The notes below the pieces were generated by a model that had not been told where the DNA came from, made no database searches, and saw only the letters and a list, made by a program, of their open reading frames with translations. A program made the position numbers and the translations under genes. A DNA stretch of 64,000 bases from Streptomyces venezuelae (GTDB lineage Bacteria > Actinomycetota > Actinomycetes > Streptomycetales > Streptomycetaceae). Shown piece after piece: positions 28,253 to 38,164 of this stretch. The stretch lies in contig NZ_CP029191.1 of assembly GCF_008642335.1 (NCBI RefSeq), positions 434,001 to 498,000 on the forward strand. Direction: 5' to 3'. Numbering within the stretch: the first letter of the stretch is position 1; each line of letters opens with the position of its first letter.

Positions 28253-30030
28253 TCGGCCTGGCGCCCCCGGCATACGATCCGGCGGCCCCCACGACGGCGG
28301 AGACCCTGCCCGTCGGCTCGGCCGCGACCGTACGCACCTACGTCACCGAACTGTTCAAACGCCATCGCGGCGCCTTCCTCCTGCTCATCCTGGTGAACAC
28401 GCTCGCCGTCGTCGCCTCGATGGTCGGCCCCTATCTGCTCGGTGACCTGGTCGAGAAGGTCTCGGACGGCGCGCGCGACCTCCACCTGGAGTTCACGATC
28501 GGTCTGTTCGTGGTGGCCCTGCTCGTGCAGGCGATCTTCGTACGGGAGGTGCGGCTGCGCGGCGCGATGCTCGGCGAGCGGATGCTGGCTGATCTGCGCG
28601 AGGACTTCCTCGTGCGGTCCGTCGGGCTGCCACCGGGCGTCTTGGAGCGGGCCGGTACCGGAGACCTGCTCTCGCGCATCACCACGGACATCGACCGTCT
28701 CGCGAACGCCATGCGCGAAGCAGTGCCGCAGCTCGCCATCGGTGTGGTGTGGGTGGTGCTGCTGCTCGGCGGGCTCGTCGTGACGGCACCGCCTCTGGCG
28801 CCCGCCGTGCTCGTCGCCGTGCCGCTTCTCGTGGCGGGTTGTCGCTGGTACTTCAAGCGGGCGCCCGCCGCCTACCGCTCCGAGGCCGCCGGCTACGCCG
28901 CCGTGGCCGCCGCCCTCACCGAGACCGTCGACGCGGGCCGCACCGTCGAGGCGCACCGCCTCGGCCGTCGCCGCATCGAGCTGTCGGAGCGCCGCATCGC
29001 CGAATGGACGGCTTGGGAGCGCTACACGCTCTACCTGCGGTCGGTCCTCTTCCCGGTCATCAACCTCACGCACACGACCGTGCTGTGCTCGACCCTCATG
29101 ATCGGCGGTGTCTTCGTCCTGCAGGGCTGGATCGGAGTGGGGCAGCTGACCACCGGTGTCCTCATCGCCCAGATGCTCGTCGACCCGCTCGGGATCATCC
29201 TCCGCTGGTACGACGAGCTGCAGGTCGCCCAGGTGTCGCTGGCCCGGCTCGTCGGTGTGCGGGACATCGAGCCCGACGCGGGCGATCCCTCCATCGCTCC
29301 GGACGGGCGTGATGTCCGTGCGGACGACGTGCACTTCGGCTACCGCGCGGGCGTCGACGTCCTCCGCGAGGTCTCCCTCGCCGTCGAGCCCGGCTCCCGG
29401 GTCGCCCTGGTCGGCCCGTCGGGCGCGGGCAAGTCGACGCTGGGCAGGCTCCTCGCCGGGATCTACGGTCCGCGCACCGGACACGTCACCCTCGGCGGCG
29501 CCGCACTGTCCGCGATGCCCGCCGAGCAGGTGCGTGCCCACGTGGCCCTCGTCAACCAGGAACACCACGTCTTCGTGGGCTCCCTGCGCGACAACCTCCT
29601 CCTGGCCAGAACGGGGGCCCGGGACGCCGAACTGTGGGCGGCGCTCGGGGCGGTCGACGCGGCCGACTGGGCGCGCGGTCTCGATGAGGGCCTCGACACC
29701 GAGGTCGGCTCGGGCGGTTTCGCGCTGACTCCGGCGCAGGCGCAGCAGATCGCACTGGCGCGCCTCGTCCTCGCCGACCCGCACACGCTGGTCCTGGACG
29801 AGGCGACGTCGCTCCTCGACCCGCGCGCGGCCCGGCACTTGGAGCGTTCCCTCGCCCGCGTGCTGGACGGCCGCACGGTCGTGGCGATCGCGCACCGGCT
29901 GCACACCGCGCACGACGCCGACGTCATCGCGGTGGTCGAGAGCGGGCGGATCGCCGAACTGGGCAGCCACGATCAACTGGTCGCTGCGGACGGCGCGTAC
30001 GCGGCGCTGTGGCGGTCCTGGCACGGATAG
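28249..30030 (+). CDS. ABC exporter subunit with intact Walker motifs but degenerate signature (pair 1, second subunit)
   Basis: 593 residues. Exporter membrane domain followed by an ATPase with Walker A LVGPSGAGKSTLGRLLAG, Walker B TLVLDEATSLLDPRA and a switch His in VAIAHRLHTAHDAD. The signature is degenerate: LTPAQAQQIALAR in place of LSGGQ. Combined with the first subunit it gives one complete ATP site and one dead site, as in known heterodimeric exporters. Its ATG overlaps the preceding stop, so the two are translated together. Substrate unknown. Confidence 0.9.
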   Translation: MIGLAPPAYDPAAPTTAETLPVGSAATVRTYVTELFKRHRGAFLLLILVNTLAVVASMVGPYLLGDLVEKVSDGARDLHLEFTIGLFVVALLVQAIFVREVRLRGAMLGERMLADLREDFLVRSVGLPPGVLERAGTGDLLSRITTDIDRLANAMREAVPQLAIGVVWVVLLLGGLVVTAPPLAPAVLVAVPLLVAGCRWYFKRAPAAYRSEAAGYAAVAAALTETVDAGRTVEAHRLGRRRIELSERRIAEWTAWERYTLYLRSVLFPVINLTHTTVLCSTLMIGGVFVLQGWIGVGQLTTGVLIAQMLVDPLGIILRWYDELQVAQVSLARLVGVRDIEPDAGDPSIAPDGRDVRADDVHFGYRAGVDVLREVSLAVEPGSRVALVGPSGAGKSTLGRLLAGIYGPRTGHVTLGGAALSAMPAEQVRAHVALVNQEHHVFVGSLRDNLLLARTGARDAELWAALGAVDAADWARGLDEGLDTEVGSGGFALTPAQAQQIALARLVLADPHTLVLDEATSLLDPRAARHLERSLARVLDGRTVVAIAHRLHTAHDADVIAVVESGRIAELGSHDQLVAADGAYAALWRSWHG

Positions 30031-30087
30031 CCGCCCTGGCCCGGGGCGTCCTGTTACCGCTGGTGCGGGGGTAGTTAGGGTACGAGG

Positions 30088-31899
30088 ATGGCTGCACCGT
30101 CCACGGATCCCGGCGTCCCCGACCGGCGCGGGCCTGCCCGCTACCTCTGGTGGGTGATCGTCAGCCAGCCGCAACGTGTGCTCCTCGGAGCTCTGTTGGG
30201 CAGCGTGTGGATGGTCTGCCTGACCCTTCCCCCGTACGTCCTGTCGCGCGCCATCGACGACGGTCTGCGCCCGGGCGACCGCTCCGCTCTCGTCGGCTGG
30301 TGCGTGGCCTTGTTCGGCATCGGGCTCCTCAACGCCTGGCTGGCGATCACGCGGCACCGCACCATGACCCGCATCCGGCTCGACGCCTACTTCCGTACCG
30401 TTCGGGTCGTGGTCGACCACGCGACCCGGCTCGGCGCGGCCCTGCCGCGCCAGGTCTCGGCCGGTGAGGTCGTCACGATCGGTCACTCCGACGTCGGTGT
30501 GATCAGCCAGACCCTGACCGTGACGGGCCCCGGAGTGGGCGCGGTGATCGCCTACTTCGTGGTGGCCGCGCTGCTCCTGTCCGTCTCTCCACTGCTCGCC
30601 GTGGTGGTGCTGGTGGGCGTGCCCCTGCTCGCCGTGCTCATCGGTCCGTTCCTCGGCCGTCTGCAGGGGGCGGAGTCGGCCTACCGGGACCGTCAGGGCG
30701 CGCTCTCCGCGATGCTCGGCGACCTCGCCGGCGGCCTCCGTGTCCTGAACGGCCTCGGTGGCAAGGGGGTGTTCGCGGCCCGGTACCGCGAAGGCTCGCG
30801 TCGACTCCGTGACGAGGGCTACCGGGTCGGTTCGAGCATGAGCTGGGTCCAGGCCTTCGGCATCGGCCTGCCCACCCTCTTCCTGGCCGCCGTGACCTGG
30901 CTCGCCGCCCGCATGGCCGCCCAGGGCAGCATCACCGTGGGTGAGCTGGTGGCCGTCTACGGCTACGTCGCCGTCCTCGTCCTGCCGGTGACGTTCCTCA
31001 TCGAAGGCAGCTACGACATCGGCCGCGGCCTGGTCGCCGCGCGGCGGGTCGTGGACTTCCTCAACCTGGCGCCCGGGGAATGGGAGTCCTCCGCGCGCGT
31101 GGAGCCTGTGCCCGGTCCGAAGGGGCCGGCGGTGCTGCGCGACCCGCTGTCCGGTGTGGAGGTCGTGCCGGGGCTCCTCACCGCCCTGGTCAGTGCTCGT
31201 GCCTCCGACGGCACGGACATCGTCGACCGCTTGGGCCGGTTCGCTCCATCCCTCGCCACCTGGGGGTCGGTGCGTCTCGACGCCGTCGCCCTGGACGAGG
31301 TCCGCACCCGGATCCTGGTGGCGGACAACGAGGCCGACCTCTTCGCCGGTACGTTGCGCGCGGCCGTCGCAGGCCGGTGCGCTCCGGACGAGGGAGCGAT
31401 CGCCCGCGCGGTCGACGCGGCCATGGCCCGCGACATCGTCCTCGGCCTGCCGGACGGGCTCGATGCCACGCTCGACTCCCACGGCCGCAACCTGTCCGGC
31501 GGGCAGCATCAGCGTGTCCGCCTGGCCCGGGCGCTCCTCGCCGAGCCGGAAGTCCTCCTGGCCGTCGAGCCCACCTCCGCGGTCGACGCCCACACCGAGG
31601 CGAACATGGCGGCCCGGCTGCGCGCCGCCCGCACGGGCCGGACGACTCTCGTCACCACCACGTCCCCTCTCGTTCTGGACCGAGCCGACGTCGTCCTCTA
31701 CCTGGTCGACGGCCGGGTGACCGCGGCCGGCAGCCACGCCGACCTCTTCGCCCGCCATGCGGACTACCGGCGCCTGGTGTCGCGCGGCACCGACGAGGGC
31801 GCGGAGCACGAGGGCCACGAGGCGGAGGAGCAGCGCGCAGCAGAACGCCGCACGCGCCCTCGCCCTTCCGACGAACCGACTCATGAGGCCCTCCGATGA
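30088..31899 (+). CDS. ABC exporter subunit with degenerate ATP site (pair 2, first subunit)
   Basis: 603 residues, organised like the first subunit of pair 1. Walker A is absent (VVPGLLTALVSARASDGTD at that place), Walker B is altered to VLLAVEPTSAVD (Asp to Val), and the switch region is TTTSPLVLDRAD without His. The signature LSGGQHQRVRLARAL is intact. The C-terminal tail is rich in Glu, His and Arg. It starts 57 bp after pair 1 and overlaps the next gene by 4 nt. Together the four genes look like a duplicated two-gene unit. Confidence 0.9.
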   Translation: MAAPSTDPGVPDRRGPARYLWWVIVSQPQRVLLGALLGSVWMVCLTLPPYVLSRAIDDGLRPGDRSALVGWCVALFGIGLLNAWLAITRHRTMTRIRLDAYFRTVRVVVDHATRLGAALPRQVSAGEVVTIGHSDVGVISQTLTVTGPGVGAVIAYFVVAALLLSVSPLLAVVVLVGVPLLAVLIGPFLGRLQGAESAYRDRQGALSAMLGDLAGGLRVLNGLGGKGVFAARYREGSRRLRDEGYRVGSSMSWVQAFGIGLPTLFLAAVTWLAARMAAQGSITVGELVAVYGYVAVLVLPVTFLIEGSYDIGRGLVAARRVVDFLNLAPGEWESSARVEPVPGPKGPAVLRDPLSGVEVVPGLLTALVSARASDGTDIVDRLGRFAPSLATWGSVRLDAVALDEVRTRILVADNEADLFAGTLRAAVAGRCAPDEGAIARAVDAAMARDIVLGLPDGLDATLDSHGRNLSGGQHQRVRLARALLAEPEVLLAVEPTSAVDAHTEANMAARLRAARTGRTTLVTTTSPLVLDRADVVLYLVDGRVTAAGSHADLFARHADYRRLVSRGTDEGAEHEGHEAEEQRAAERRTRPRPSDEPTHEALR

Positions 31900-33716
31900 C
31901 GTCGTCCCACCGCGGCCAGGCTGCCGTCACCCACGCTCCCGGCCGGCTGCCCGTGGCCGATCGCCGCCAGGTCCGCCGCGCCGCCGTCCACCTCATCCGC
32001 CAGGACACCGGCGCGTTCGTCACGATGATCGCCTTCAACGCGCTCGCGGCGGCAGCGGGCCTCACCGGCCCCTGGCTCCTCGGGCGCATCATCAACACGG
32101 TCAGGGACGGCGGTGGCGTCGATGCCGTCGACCGCCTCGCGCTCGGCATCCTGGCCGGTGCCCTCGCCCAGCTCCTTCTGGCGCGGCACGCCCGCTACCT
32201 CGCCCACCGCTTCGGCGAGCGGACCCTCGCCCGCATCCGTGAACAGTTCGTCGACCGGGCACTCGCGCTGCCCGCCTCGGTCGTGGAGCGGGCCGGTGCG
32301 GGTGACCTGACGGCCCGCGGCACCACTGATGTCTCGACCGCCGGGCAGATGCTGCGCGACACCGGACCCGATGTGTTCGTCGCGGTGGTGCAGGCGCTGT
32401 TCATCCTGGTCGCGGTCTTCCTCCTCGACCCGCTGCTCGGTGCCTGTGGAGTGCTCGGTCTCACCGGCATCTGGTTCGCCACCCGCTGGTACCTGCGCCG
32501 TGCCCGCTCCGCCTACCTGGAGCAGGGCGCGGCACACTCCGCGCTGGCGGAAGTCCTCGCGGCCACCGCTTCCGGAGCCCGCACCGTCGAGGCCCTTCGG
32601 CTGCGCGAGCGCCGTGTCGCGGACAGCGAGGCGGAGATCGAGCGGTGCGTCGCCGCCCATGACCGGACGCTGTTCCTGCGCAGCGTCTTGTTCCCGTCCA
32701 TCGACGTCTCGTACGCGGTCCCGGTCGTCGCCGTGCTTTTCCTCGGCGGCATGCTGCACCAGCAGGGGTCCGTGAGCCTCGGCACAGTGGTCGCCGCTGC
32801 CCTGTACCTTCAGCAGCTCTCCCAGCCCCTCGACACGATCCTTCAGCAGGTCGAACAGGTGCAGGCGAGCGGCGCTTCCTTCGCCCGCGTCGAAGGGCTG
32901 GCGGCCGCCCCCGAGGGAATGTCCGAGCCCTCCTCCGGCGGCACCCCCGAGGATGACCGCATCGAGGTGCGGGGAGTGCGCTTCGCGTACGGCAGCGGGG
33001 GTGATGTGCTGCGCGGGGTCACCCTTTCCGTGCGCCCCGGTGAGCGGCTCGCGATCGTCGGGCCCTCGGGGGCGGGAAAGAGCACCCTGAGCCGACTCCT
33101 GGCAGGCATCGATGCTCCCCTCGACGGAACGGTGACCGTCGGCGGCGTACAGATCGCCGATCTCCCTCCGAACCGGTTGCGCCGGCAAGTCGTCCTCGTC
33201 ACCCAGGAGCACCACGTGTTCCTCGGGACCGTCCGGGACAACCTCCTCATAGCCGCGGAGTGCGCCACGGACGCCGAACTCGGCGCAGCCCTCACCGCGG
33301 TCGGCGCCGACTGGTCGGCCGACCTCCCGCAGGGTCTCGACACCGAGCTGGGCCCCGGCGGCCATCAGCTGCACGGAGCGCAGGCGCAGCAGTTGGCGCT
33401 GGCCCGGGTCGTCCTCGCCGACCCGCACACGTTGATCCTCGACGAGGCCACCGCGCTTCTGGACCCGTCGACGGCACGGCACACCGAGCGGGCCCTGGCG
33501 GCGGTCCTCCGCGGGCGCACCGTCATCGCCATCGCCCACCGGCTGCAGACGGCCCACGACGCGGACCGGGTGGCGGTGATGCAGGATGGCCGGGTGACCG
33601 AGCTGGGCTCCCACGAGGAGCTCGTCGAGGCCGACGGCGCCTACGCCGCGCTGTGGCACTCCTGGCACGGCGAACACCGGCAGGCCGGGGCCGGTGAGCA
33701 GCCGGGCAGGGCATGA
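31896..33716 (+). CDS. ABC exporter subunit with intact Walker motifs but degenerate signature (pair 2, second subunit)
   Basis: 606 residues. Walker A IVGPSGAGKSTLSRLLAG, Q-loop VLVTQEHHVFLGTVRDN, Walker B TLILDEATALLD, switch His IAIAHRLQTAHDAD; the signature is LHGAQAQQLALAR. The C-terminal 80 residues closely match the second subunit of pair 1 (ADPHT.LDEAT..LLDP, then DGAYAALW.SWHG), so the pairs are paralogous. Predicted to form a heterodimer with the preceding subunit. It is followed by a hairpin and a convergent gene. Confidence 0.9.
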   Translation: MTSSHRGQAAVTHAPGRLPVADRRQVRRAAVHLIRQDTGAFVTMIAFNALAAAAGLTGPWLLGRIINTVRDGGGVDAVDRLALGILAGALAQLLLARHARYLAHRFGERTLARIREQFVDRALALPASVVERAGAGDLTARGTTDVSTAGQMLRDTGPDVFVAVVQALFILVAVFLLDPLLGACGVLGLTGIWFATRWYLRRARSAYLEQGAAHSALAEVLAATASGARTVEALRLRERRVADSEAEIERCVAAHDRTLFLRSVLFPSIDVSYAVPVVAVLFLGGMLHQQGSVSLGTVVAAALYLQQLSQPLDTILQQVEQVQASGASFARVEGLAAAPEGMSEPSSGGTPEDDRIEVRGVRFAYGSGGDVLRGVTLSVRPGERLAIVGPSGAGKSTLSRLLAGIDAPLDGTVTVGGVQIADLPPNRLRRQVVLVTQEHHVFLGTVRDNLLIAAECATDAELGAALTAVGADWSADLPQGLDTELGPGGHQLHGAQAQQLALARVVLADPHTLILDEATALLDPSTARHTERALAAVLRGRTVIAIAHRLQTAHDADRVAVMQDGRVTELGSHEELVEADGAYAALWHSWHGEHRQAGAGEQPGRA

Positions 33717-33757
33717 GGCACGACCGCCACGATCGCCACGGCCGCCCTCCGGGCGAG

Positions 33758-33785
33758 GGTGCCCCTTACCGCGTGGGGGGGCGCC
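33758..33785. terminator. Hairpin between the exporter cluster and the convergent YdjM-like gene
   Basis: GGTGCCCC (33758-33765) pairs with GGGGCGCC (33778-33785), including one G-U pair, across a 12-nt loop. An alternative smaller hairpin, CCCTC/GAGGG, overlaps it at 33745-33759. It fills most of the 69-bp gap between convergent stops. Confidence 0.45.
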
Positions 33786-34598
33786 TCAGATGAAGTTGAG
33801 CGCGGCCGCGCCGCCCACTCCCCCGAGCAGCATGAACACCGGCATCAGCACCTTGAGCTCGACCCAGCTGCCGGCCCGGAACCGGAGCGCCTTGGGCGGG
33901 CCGATCGGATACCAGCGCTTGCGGCCGATGGGGATGGGCCACAGGATCGGGCAGCCGGAGACGGTCAGCGCGTCCCCGATGTCGTGCACCAGCGCGCCGA
34001 GCACGATCGGCAGTCCCAGCCACAGGTACTCCTGGCCGGGCTCGGTGAACAGCCAGTCCGCGCCGTTGCCCGCTTTGTCCAGGATCCCTGCGAGGATCCA
34101 GGCGCTCGTCGCCGCGAGCAGCCACACGAGCACATCGCTGCTCGACCCGCGGGCGGCCCGCCACAGCAGGCCCTCGATCGCGAGCACCATGTGGACGAAG
34201 AGGATTCCGAGGACCGCCCAGCGCCCGCCGAAGATCGCCAGGGCCGAGGCGCCCGCTCCGATCAGCACCGCCCAGAGCCACGTGTGCGTGAGCGTACGAT
34301 GCCCGCCCGAGCGGCGCGGGTCCCCCTGTTTGCGGGTCGCCTTGTAGACGGCGTACGAGAGTTTGTCGACGATCTCGCACAAGCCCCGTGAGAGCGGTCC
34401 GAAGGCTCGCGAGATGGTCGCCGACTTGTGGTCCAGGTCGGGCGCGAGCGCCGCTCCCGCGCAGATCAGCGCCCCTACGAGGAGGACCGGCCAGGGCATG
34501 GTGTGCCCCGCCGCCGCTGCGGCAGCGCCGACCCCGAGCCAGGCCGCCGCTCCCGACAGTGAGTGTGCCGGTCCCATCATCGCTGTTGCCCGCCCCAT
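33786..34598 (-). CDS. Metal-dependent hydrolase-like integral membrane protein (YdjM family)
   Basis: 270 residues with about six to seven hydrophobic segments. Conserved polar motifs are GPAHSLSGAAAWL, APDLDHKSATISR, HRTLTHTWLWAVL and GALVHDIGDALTVSG, the His/Asp pattern of the YdjM (LexA-regulated inner membrane) family. Family members are called metal-dependent hydrolases, but the reaction is not established. ATG at 34598 or the in-frame ATG at 34580 may be the start. It diverges from the helicase gene with about 100 bp between. Confidence 0.85.
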   Translation of the reverse strand: MGRATAMMGPAHSLSGAAAWLGVGAAAAAAGHTMPWPVLLVGALICAGAALAPDLDHKSATISRAFGPLSRGLCEIVDKLSYAVYKATRKQGDPRRSGGHRTLTHTWLWAVLIGAGASALAIFGGRWAVLGILFVHMVLAIEGLLWRAARGSSSDVLVWLLAATSAWILAGILDKAGNGADWLFTEPGQEYLWLGLPIVLGALVHDIGDALTVSGCPILWPIPIGRKRWYPIGPPKALRFRAGSWVELKVLMPVFMLLGGVGGAAALNFI

Positions 34599-34701
34599 TT
34601 CCCTTGGTCTGACGCCCCGTCGGCGACACAGCGTAGCGTTCGTGATCTTCGTGGGGACCTCCGGTTCCCTGATCGGGTGGGAAGGAAGGCAAGATGGGGG
34701 T

Positions 34702-37215
34702 GTGACCCTTATCGATCAGCTGCCGCCCGACGCCGACCCCGATGCCCTCTTCGAAGCCTTCTCGTCGTGGGCCGAGGACCAGGGCATCACTCTCTACCCG
34801 GCCCAGGAGGAGGCGCTGATCGAGGTGGTCTCCGGGGCCAACGTGATCTTGTCCACGCCCACCGGCTCCGGCAAGAGCCTGGTCGCGGCGGGGGCCCACT
34901 TCACGGCGCTCGCCCAGGACAAGGTCACCTTCTACACGGCGCCCATCAAGGCTCTGGTGTCGGAGAAGTTCTTCGACCTGTGCAAACTCTTCGGCACCGA
35001 GAACGTCGGCATGCTGACGGGCGACGCGTCCGTCAACTCCGACGCTCCCGTCATCTGCTGCACGGCCGAGGTCCTCGCCTCCATCGCGTTGCGGGACGGC
35101 AAGCACGCCGACATCGGCCAGGTCGTGATGGACGAGTTCCACTTCTACGCCGAGCCGGACCGCGGCTGGGCCTGGCAGATCCCGCTGCTCGAACTTCCGC
35201 AGGCGCAGTTCATCCTCATGTCGGCGACGCTCGGCGACGTCTCCATGTTCGAGAAGGACCTGACGCGCCGCACCGGCCGGCCCACCTCGGTCGTGCGGTC
35301 GGCGACGCGCCCGGTGCCGCTCTCGTACGAGTACCGTCTGACGCCGATCACCGAGACGATCACCGAGCTGCTGGAGACCAAGCAGGCGCCCGTCTACATC
35401 GTGCACTTCACGCAGGCCCAGGCGGTCGAGCGCGCGCAGTCGCTCATGAGCATCAACATGTGCACGCGCGAGGAGAAGGACAAGATCGCCGACCTGATCG
35501 GCAATTTCCGCTTCACCACCAAGTTCGGCCGCAACCTCTCCCGCTACGTGCGCCACGGGATCGGCGTGCACCACGCGGGCATGCTGCCCAAGTACCGCCG
35601 TTTGGTGGAGAAGCTCGCGCAGGCGGGCCTTCTCAAGGTCATCTGCGGCACCGACACCCTGGGCGTCGGCGTCAACGTGCCGATCCGCACCGTGCTGTTC
35701 ACCGCCCTCACCAAGTACGACGGCAACCGTGTCCGCACGCTCCGCGCGCGGGAGTTCCACCAGATCGCCGGGCGGGCCGGGCGTGCGGGCTTCGACACGG
35801 CGGGCTTCGTGGTGGCACAGGCTCCCGAGCACGTCATCGAGAACGAGAAGGCGCTGGCGAAGGCCGGCGACGATGCTAAGAAGCGCCGCAAGGTGGTCCG
35901 CAAGAAGGCCCCCGAGGGTTTCGTCGCCTGGTCCGAGAGCACCTTCGAGAAGCTCATCGCTTCCGAGCCGGAGCCGCTGACGTCCCGCTTCCGGGTCACG
36001 CACACCATGCTGCTGTCCGTGATCGCCCGGCCGGGCAACGCCTTCGAAGCGATGCGTCATCTCCTCGAGGACAACCACGAGCCGCGCAAGCAGCAGCTGA
36101 GGCACATCCGTCGGGCCATCGCGATCTACCGCTCCCTGCTCGACGGCGGGGTCGTGGAGAAGCTCGACGAGCCCGACTCCACGGGCCGCATCGTGCGGCT
36201 GACCGTCGACCTCCAGCAGGACTTCGCGCTCAACCAGCCGCTGTCGACGTTCGCCCTCGCCGCGTTCGAGGTCCTCGACCCCGAGTCCCCCTCGTACGCC
36301 CTCGACATGGTGTCCGTCGTCGAGTCCACCCTCGACGACCCGCGTCAGATCCTCGCGGCCCAGCAGAACAAGGCGCGGGGCGAGGCCGTGGCGCTGATGA
36401 AGGCGGACGGCGTCGAGTACGAGGACCGCATGGAGCGGCTCCAGGACATCACGTACCCCAAGCCGCTGGAGGAGCTGCTCTTCCACGCGTACAACACGTA
36501 CCGCACGAGCCACCCGTGGGTCGGCGACCACCCGCTGTCCCCGAAGTCGGTCATCCGGGACATGTACGAACGGGCGCTGTCCTTCACCGAGTTCACGTCC
36601 TTCTACGAGCTCGCCCGCACCGAGGGCATCGTGCTGCGCTACCTCGCGAGCGCGTACAAGGCCTTGGAACACACCATCCCGGACGACCTGAAGTCCGAGG
36701 ACCTGGAGGACCTGATCGCCTGGCTCGGAGAGATGGTCCGGCAGGTCGACTCCAGCCTCCTCGACGAGTGGGAGCAGCTGGCCAACCCCGAGGTCATGAC
36801 GGCCGAGGAGGCCCAGGAGAAGGCGGACCAGGTCAAGCCGGTCACGGCCAACGCGCGTGCCTTCCGCGTCCTGGTGCGCAACGCGCTGTTCCGCAGGGTC
36901 GAGCTGGCGGCCCTCGATCACGTCGAGGAGCTCGGCGAGCTGGACGCCGAGTCCGGATGGGACGCGGACGCCTGGGGTGAGGCCATGGACAAGTACTGGG
37001 ACGAGTACGAAGATCTCGGCACCGGTCCCGACGCCCGCGGCCCCAAGCTGTTGCGCATCGAGGAGGATCCCGAGCACGGTCTGTGGCGCGTCCGCCAGAC
37101 GTTCGCCGACCCGAACGGCGACCATGACTGGGGCATCAGCGCGGAGGTCGATCTCGCCGCTTCGGACGAGGAGGGCCTCGCCGTCATCCGGGTCACGGAC
37201 GTCGGCCAGCTCTGA
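34702..37215 (+). CDS. DEAD/DEAH-box helicase with C-terminal DUF3516 (Ski2-like)
   Basis: 837 residues from GTG at 34702 (MTLIDQLPP). The N-terminal RecA-like domain has Walker A STPTGSGKSLVA, APIKALVSEKFFDL, the DExH box VVMDEFHFY and SATLGD; the second has GVHHAGMLPKYRRLVEKLAQ, GTDTLGVGVNVPIRTV and HQIAGRAGRAGFD. The C-terminal half (from about residue 390) is the actinobacterial DUF3516 region. Ski2-like helicases unwind RNA or DNA; the substrate in this subgroup is unknown. Alternative upstream starts are open but have no better ribosome binding site. Confidence 0.92.
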   Translation: MTLIDQLPPDADPDALFEAFSSWAEDQGITLYPAQEEALIEVVSGANVILSTPTGSGKSLVAAGAHFTALAQDKVTFYTAPIKALVSEKFFDLCKLFGTENVGMLTGDASVNSDAPVICCTAEVLASIALRDGKHADIGQVVMDEFHFYAEPDRGWAWQIPLLELPQAQFILMSATLGDVSMFEKDLTRRTGRPTSVVRSATRPVPLSYEYRLTPITETITELLETKQAPVYIVHFTQAQAVERAQSLMSINMCTREEKDKIADLIGNFRFTTKFGRNLSRYVRHGIGVHHAGMLPKYRRLVEKLAQAGLLKVICGTDTLGVGVNVPIRTVLFTALTKYDGNRVRTLRAREFHQIAGRAGRAGFDTAGFVVAQAPEHVIENEKALAKAGDDAKKRRKVVRKKAPEGFVAWSESTFEKLIASEPEPLTSRFRVTHTMLLSVIARPGNAFEAMRHLLEDNHEPRKQQLRHIRRAIAIYRSLLDGGVVEKLDEPDSTGRIVRLTVDLQQDFALNQPLSTFALAAFEVLDPESPSYALDMVSVVESTLDDPRQILAAQQNKARGEAVALMKADGVEYEDRMERLQDITYPKPLEELLFHAYNTYRTSHPWVGDHPLSPKSVIRDMYERALSFTEFTSFYELARTEGIVLRYLASAYKALEHTIPDDLKSEDLEDLIAWLGEMVRQVDSSLLDEWEQLANPEVMTAEEAQEKADQVKPVTANARAFRVLVRNALFRRVELAALDHVEELGELDAESGWDADAWGEAMDKYWDEYEDLGTGPDARGPKLLRIEEDPEHGLWRVRQTFADPNGDHDWGISAEVDLAASDEEGLAVIRVTDVGQL

Positions 37216-37261
37216 GAGCCCCGAGGATCCGCGTGCCCCGGACAGGAGTCGAGGAACTGCC

Positions 37262-38164
37262 ATGAACAATCCCGCCGACAAGTTGGTCGACCTGCTGGAC
37301 CTGGAGCAGATCGAGGTCAACATCTTCCGGGGCCGCAGCCCTAACGAGTCCTTGCAGCGCGTGTTCGGCGGGCAGGTCGCCGGCCAGGCGCTGGTGGCCG
37401 CGGGCCGCACCACCGAGGGCGACCGTCCGGTGCACTCGCTGCACGCGTACTTCCTGCGCCCGGGCCGTCCGGGCGTGCCGATCGTGTACCAGGTCGAGCG
37501 GGTCAGGGACGGGCGCTCCTTCACCACGCGCCGCGTCACCGCCGTCCAGCAGGGCCGCACCATCTTCAACCTCACCGCCTCCTTCCATCAGCCCGAACAG
37601 GGCGCCTTCGAACACCAGCTGCCGCCGCGTCTGGCGGCCCCCTCTCCGGAGTCGCTGCCGACGGTCGCCGAAGAGATCAAGGAGCACCTCGGCGCGCTCC
37701 CCGAGCAGTTGGAACGCATGGCCCGACGCCAGCCCTTCGACATCCGGTACGTCGACCGGCTGCGCTGGACCGCCGAGGAGATCAAGGACGCCGAGCCGCG
37801 CAGCGCGGTGTGGATGCGCGCCGTGGGGCCGCTGGGCGACGATCCGCTCGTGCACACCTGCGCGCTCACCTACGCGAGCGACATGACGCTGCTCGACGCG
37901 GTCCGCATCCCGGTCGAACCGCTCTGGGGGCCGCGCGGCTTCGACATGGCGTCGCTCGACCACGCCATGTGGTTCCACCGCCCCTTCCGCGCCGACGAGT
38001 GGTTCCTGTACGACCAGGAGTCCCCCATCGTCACGGGGGGCCGCGGCCTCGCCAGGGGTCGTATCTACGACACTGAGGGCCGCCTTCTGGTGTCGGTGGT
38101 GCAGGAGGGGCTGTTCCGTCCATACGGAGAGCGCCACATGGACGGTCCGACGTCCGGCGCCTGA
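37262..38164 (+). CDS. tesB: Acyl-CoA thioesterase II (TesB)
   Basis: 300 residues, the usual TesB length, made of two hot-dog domains. It cleaves acyl-CoA to free acid and CoA. Seen: QRVFGGQVAGQALVAAGRT and HSLHAYFLRPGRPGVPIVYQVERVRDGRSFTTRRVTA in outline, and the second-domain active-site segment ASLDHAMWFHRPFRADEWFLYDQESP. The conserved Asp is in ASLDHAMWFHR. The start follows GAGGAAC. It is 46 bp after the helicase gene and may be cotranscribed with it. Confidence 0.95.
   Translation: MNNPADKLVDLLDLEQIEVNIFRGRSPNESLQRVFGGQVAGQALVAAGRTTEGDRPVHSLHAYFLRPGRPGVPIVYQVERVRDGRSFTTRRVTAVQQGRTIFNLTASFHQPEQGAFEHQLPPRLAAPSPESLPTVAEEIKEHLGALPEQLERMARRQPFDIRYVDRLRWTAEEIKDAEPRSAVWMRAVGPLGDDPLVHTCALTYASDMTLLDAVRIPVEPLWGPRGFDMASLDHAMWFHRPFRADEWFLYDQESPIVTGGRGLARGRIYDTEGRLLVSVVQEGLFRPYGERHMDGPTSGA

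Noticed and set aside
27217..31884. A very long open frame (over 1,500 codons) on the minus strand opposite the ABC exporters
   Set aside because: It mirrors the high GC of the plus-strand genes, has biased low-complexity composition (Gly, Arg, Asp, Val), no recognisable domain and no ribosome binding site. The plus-strand genes have full domain support.
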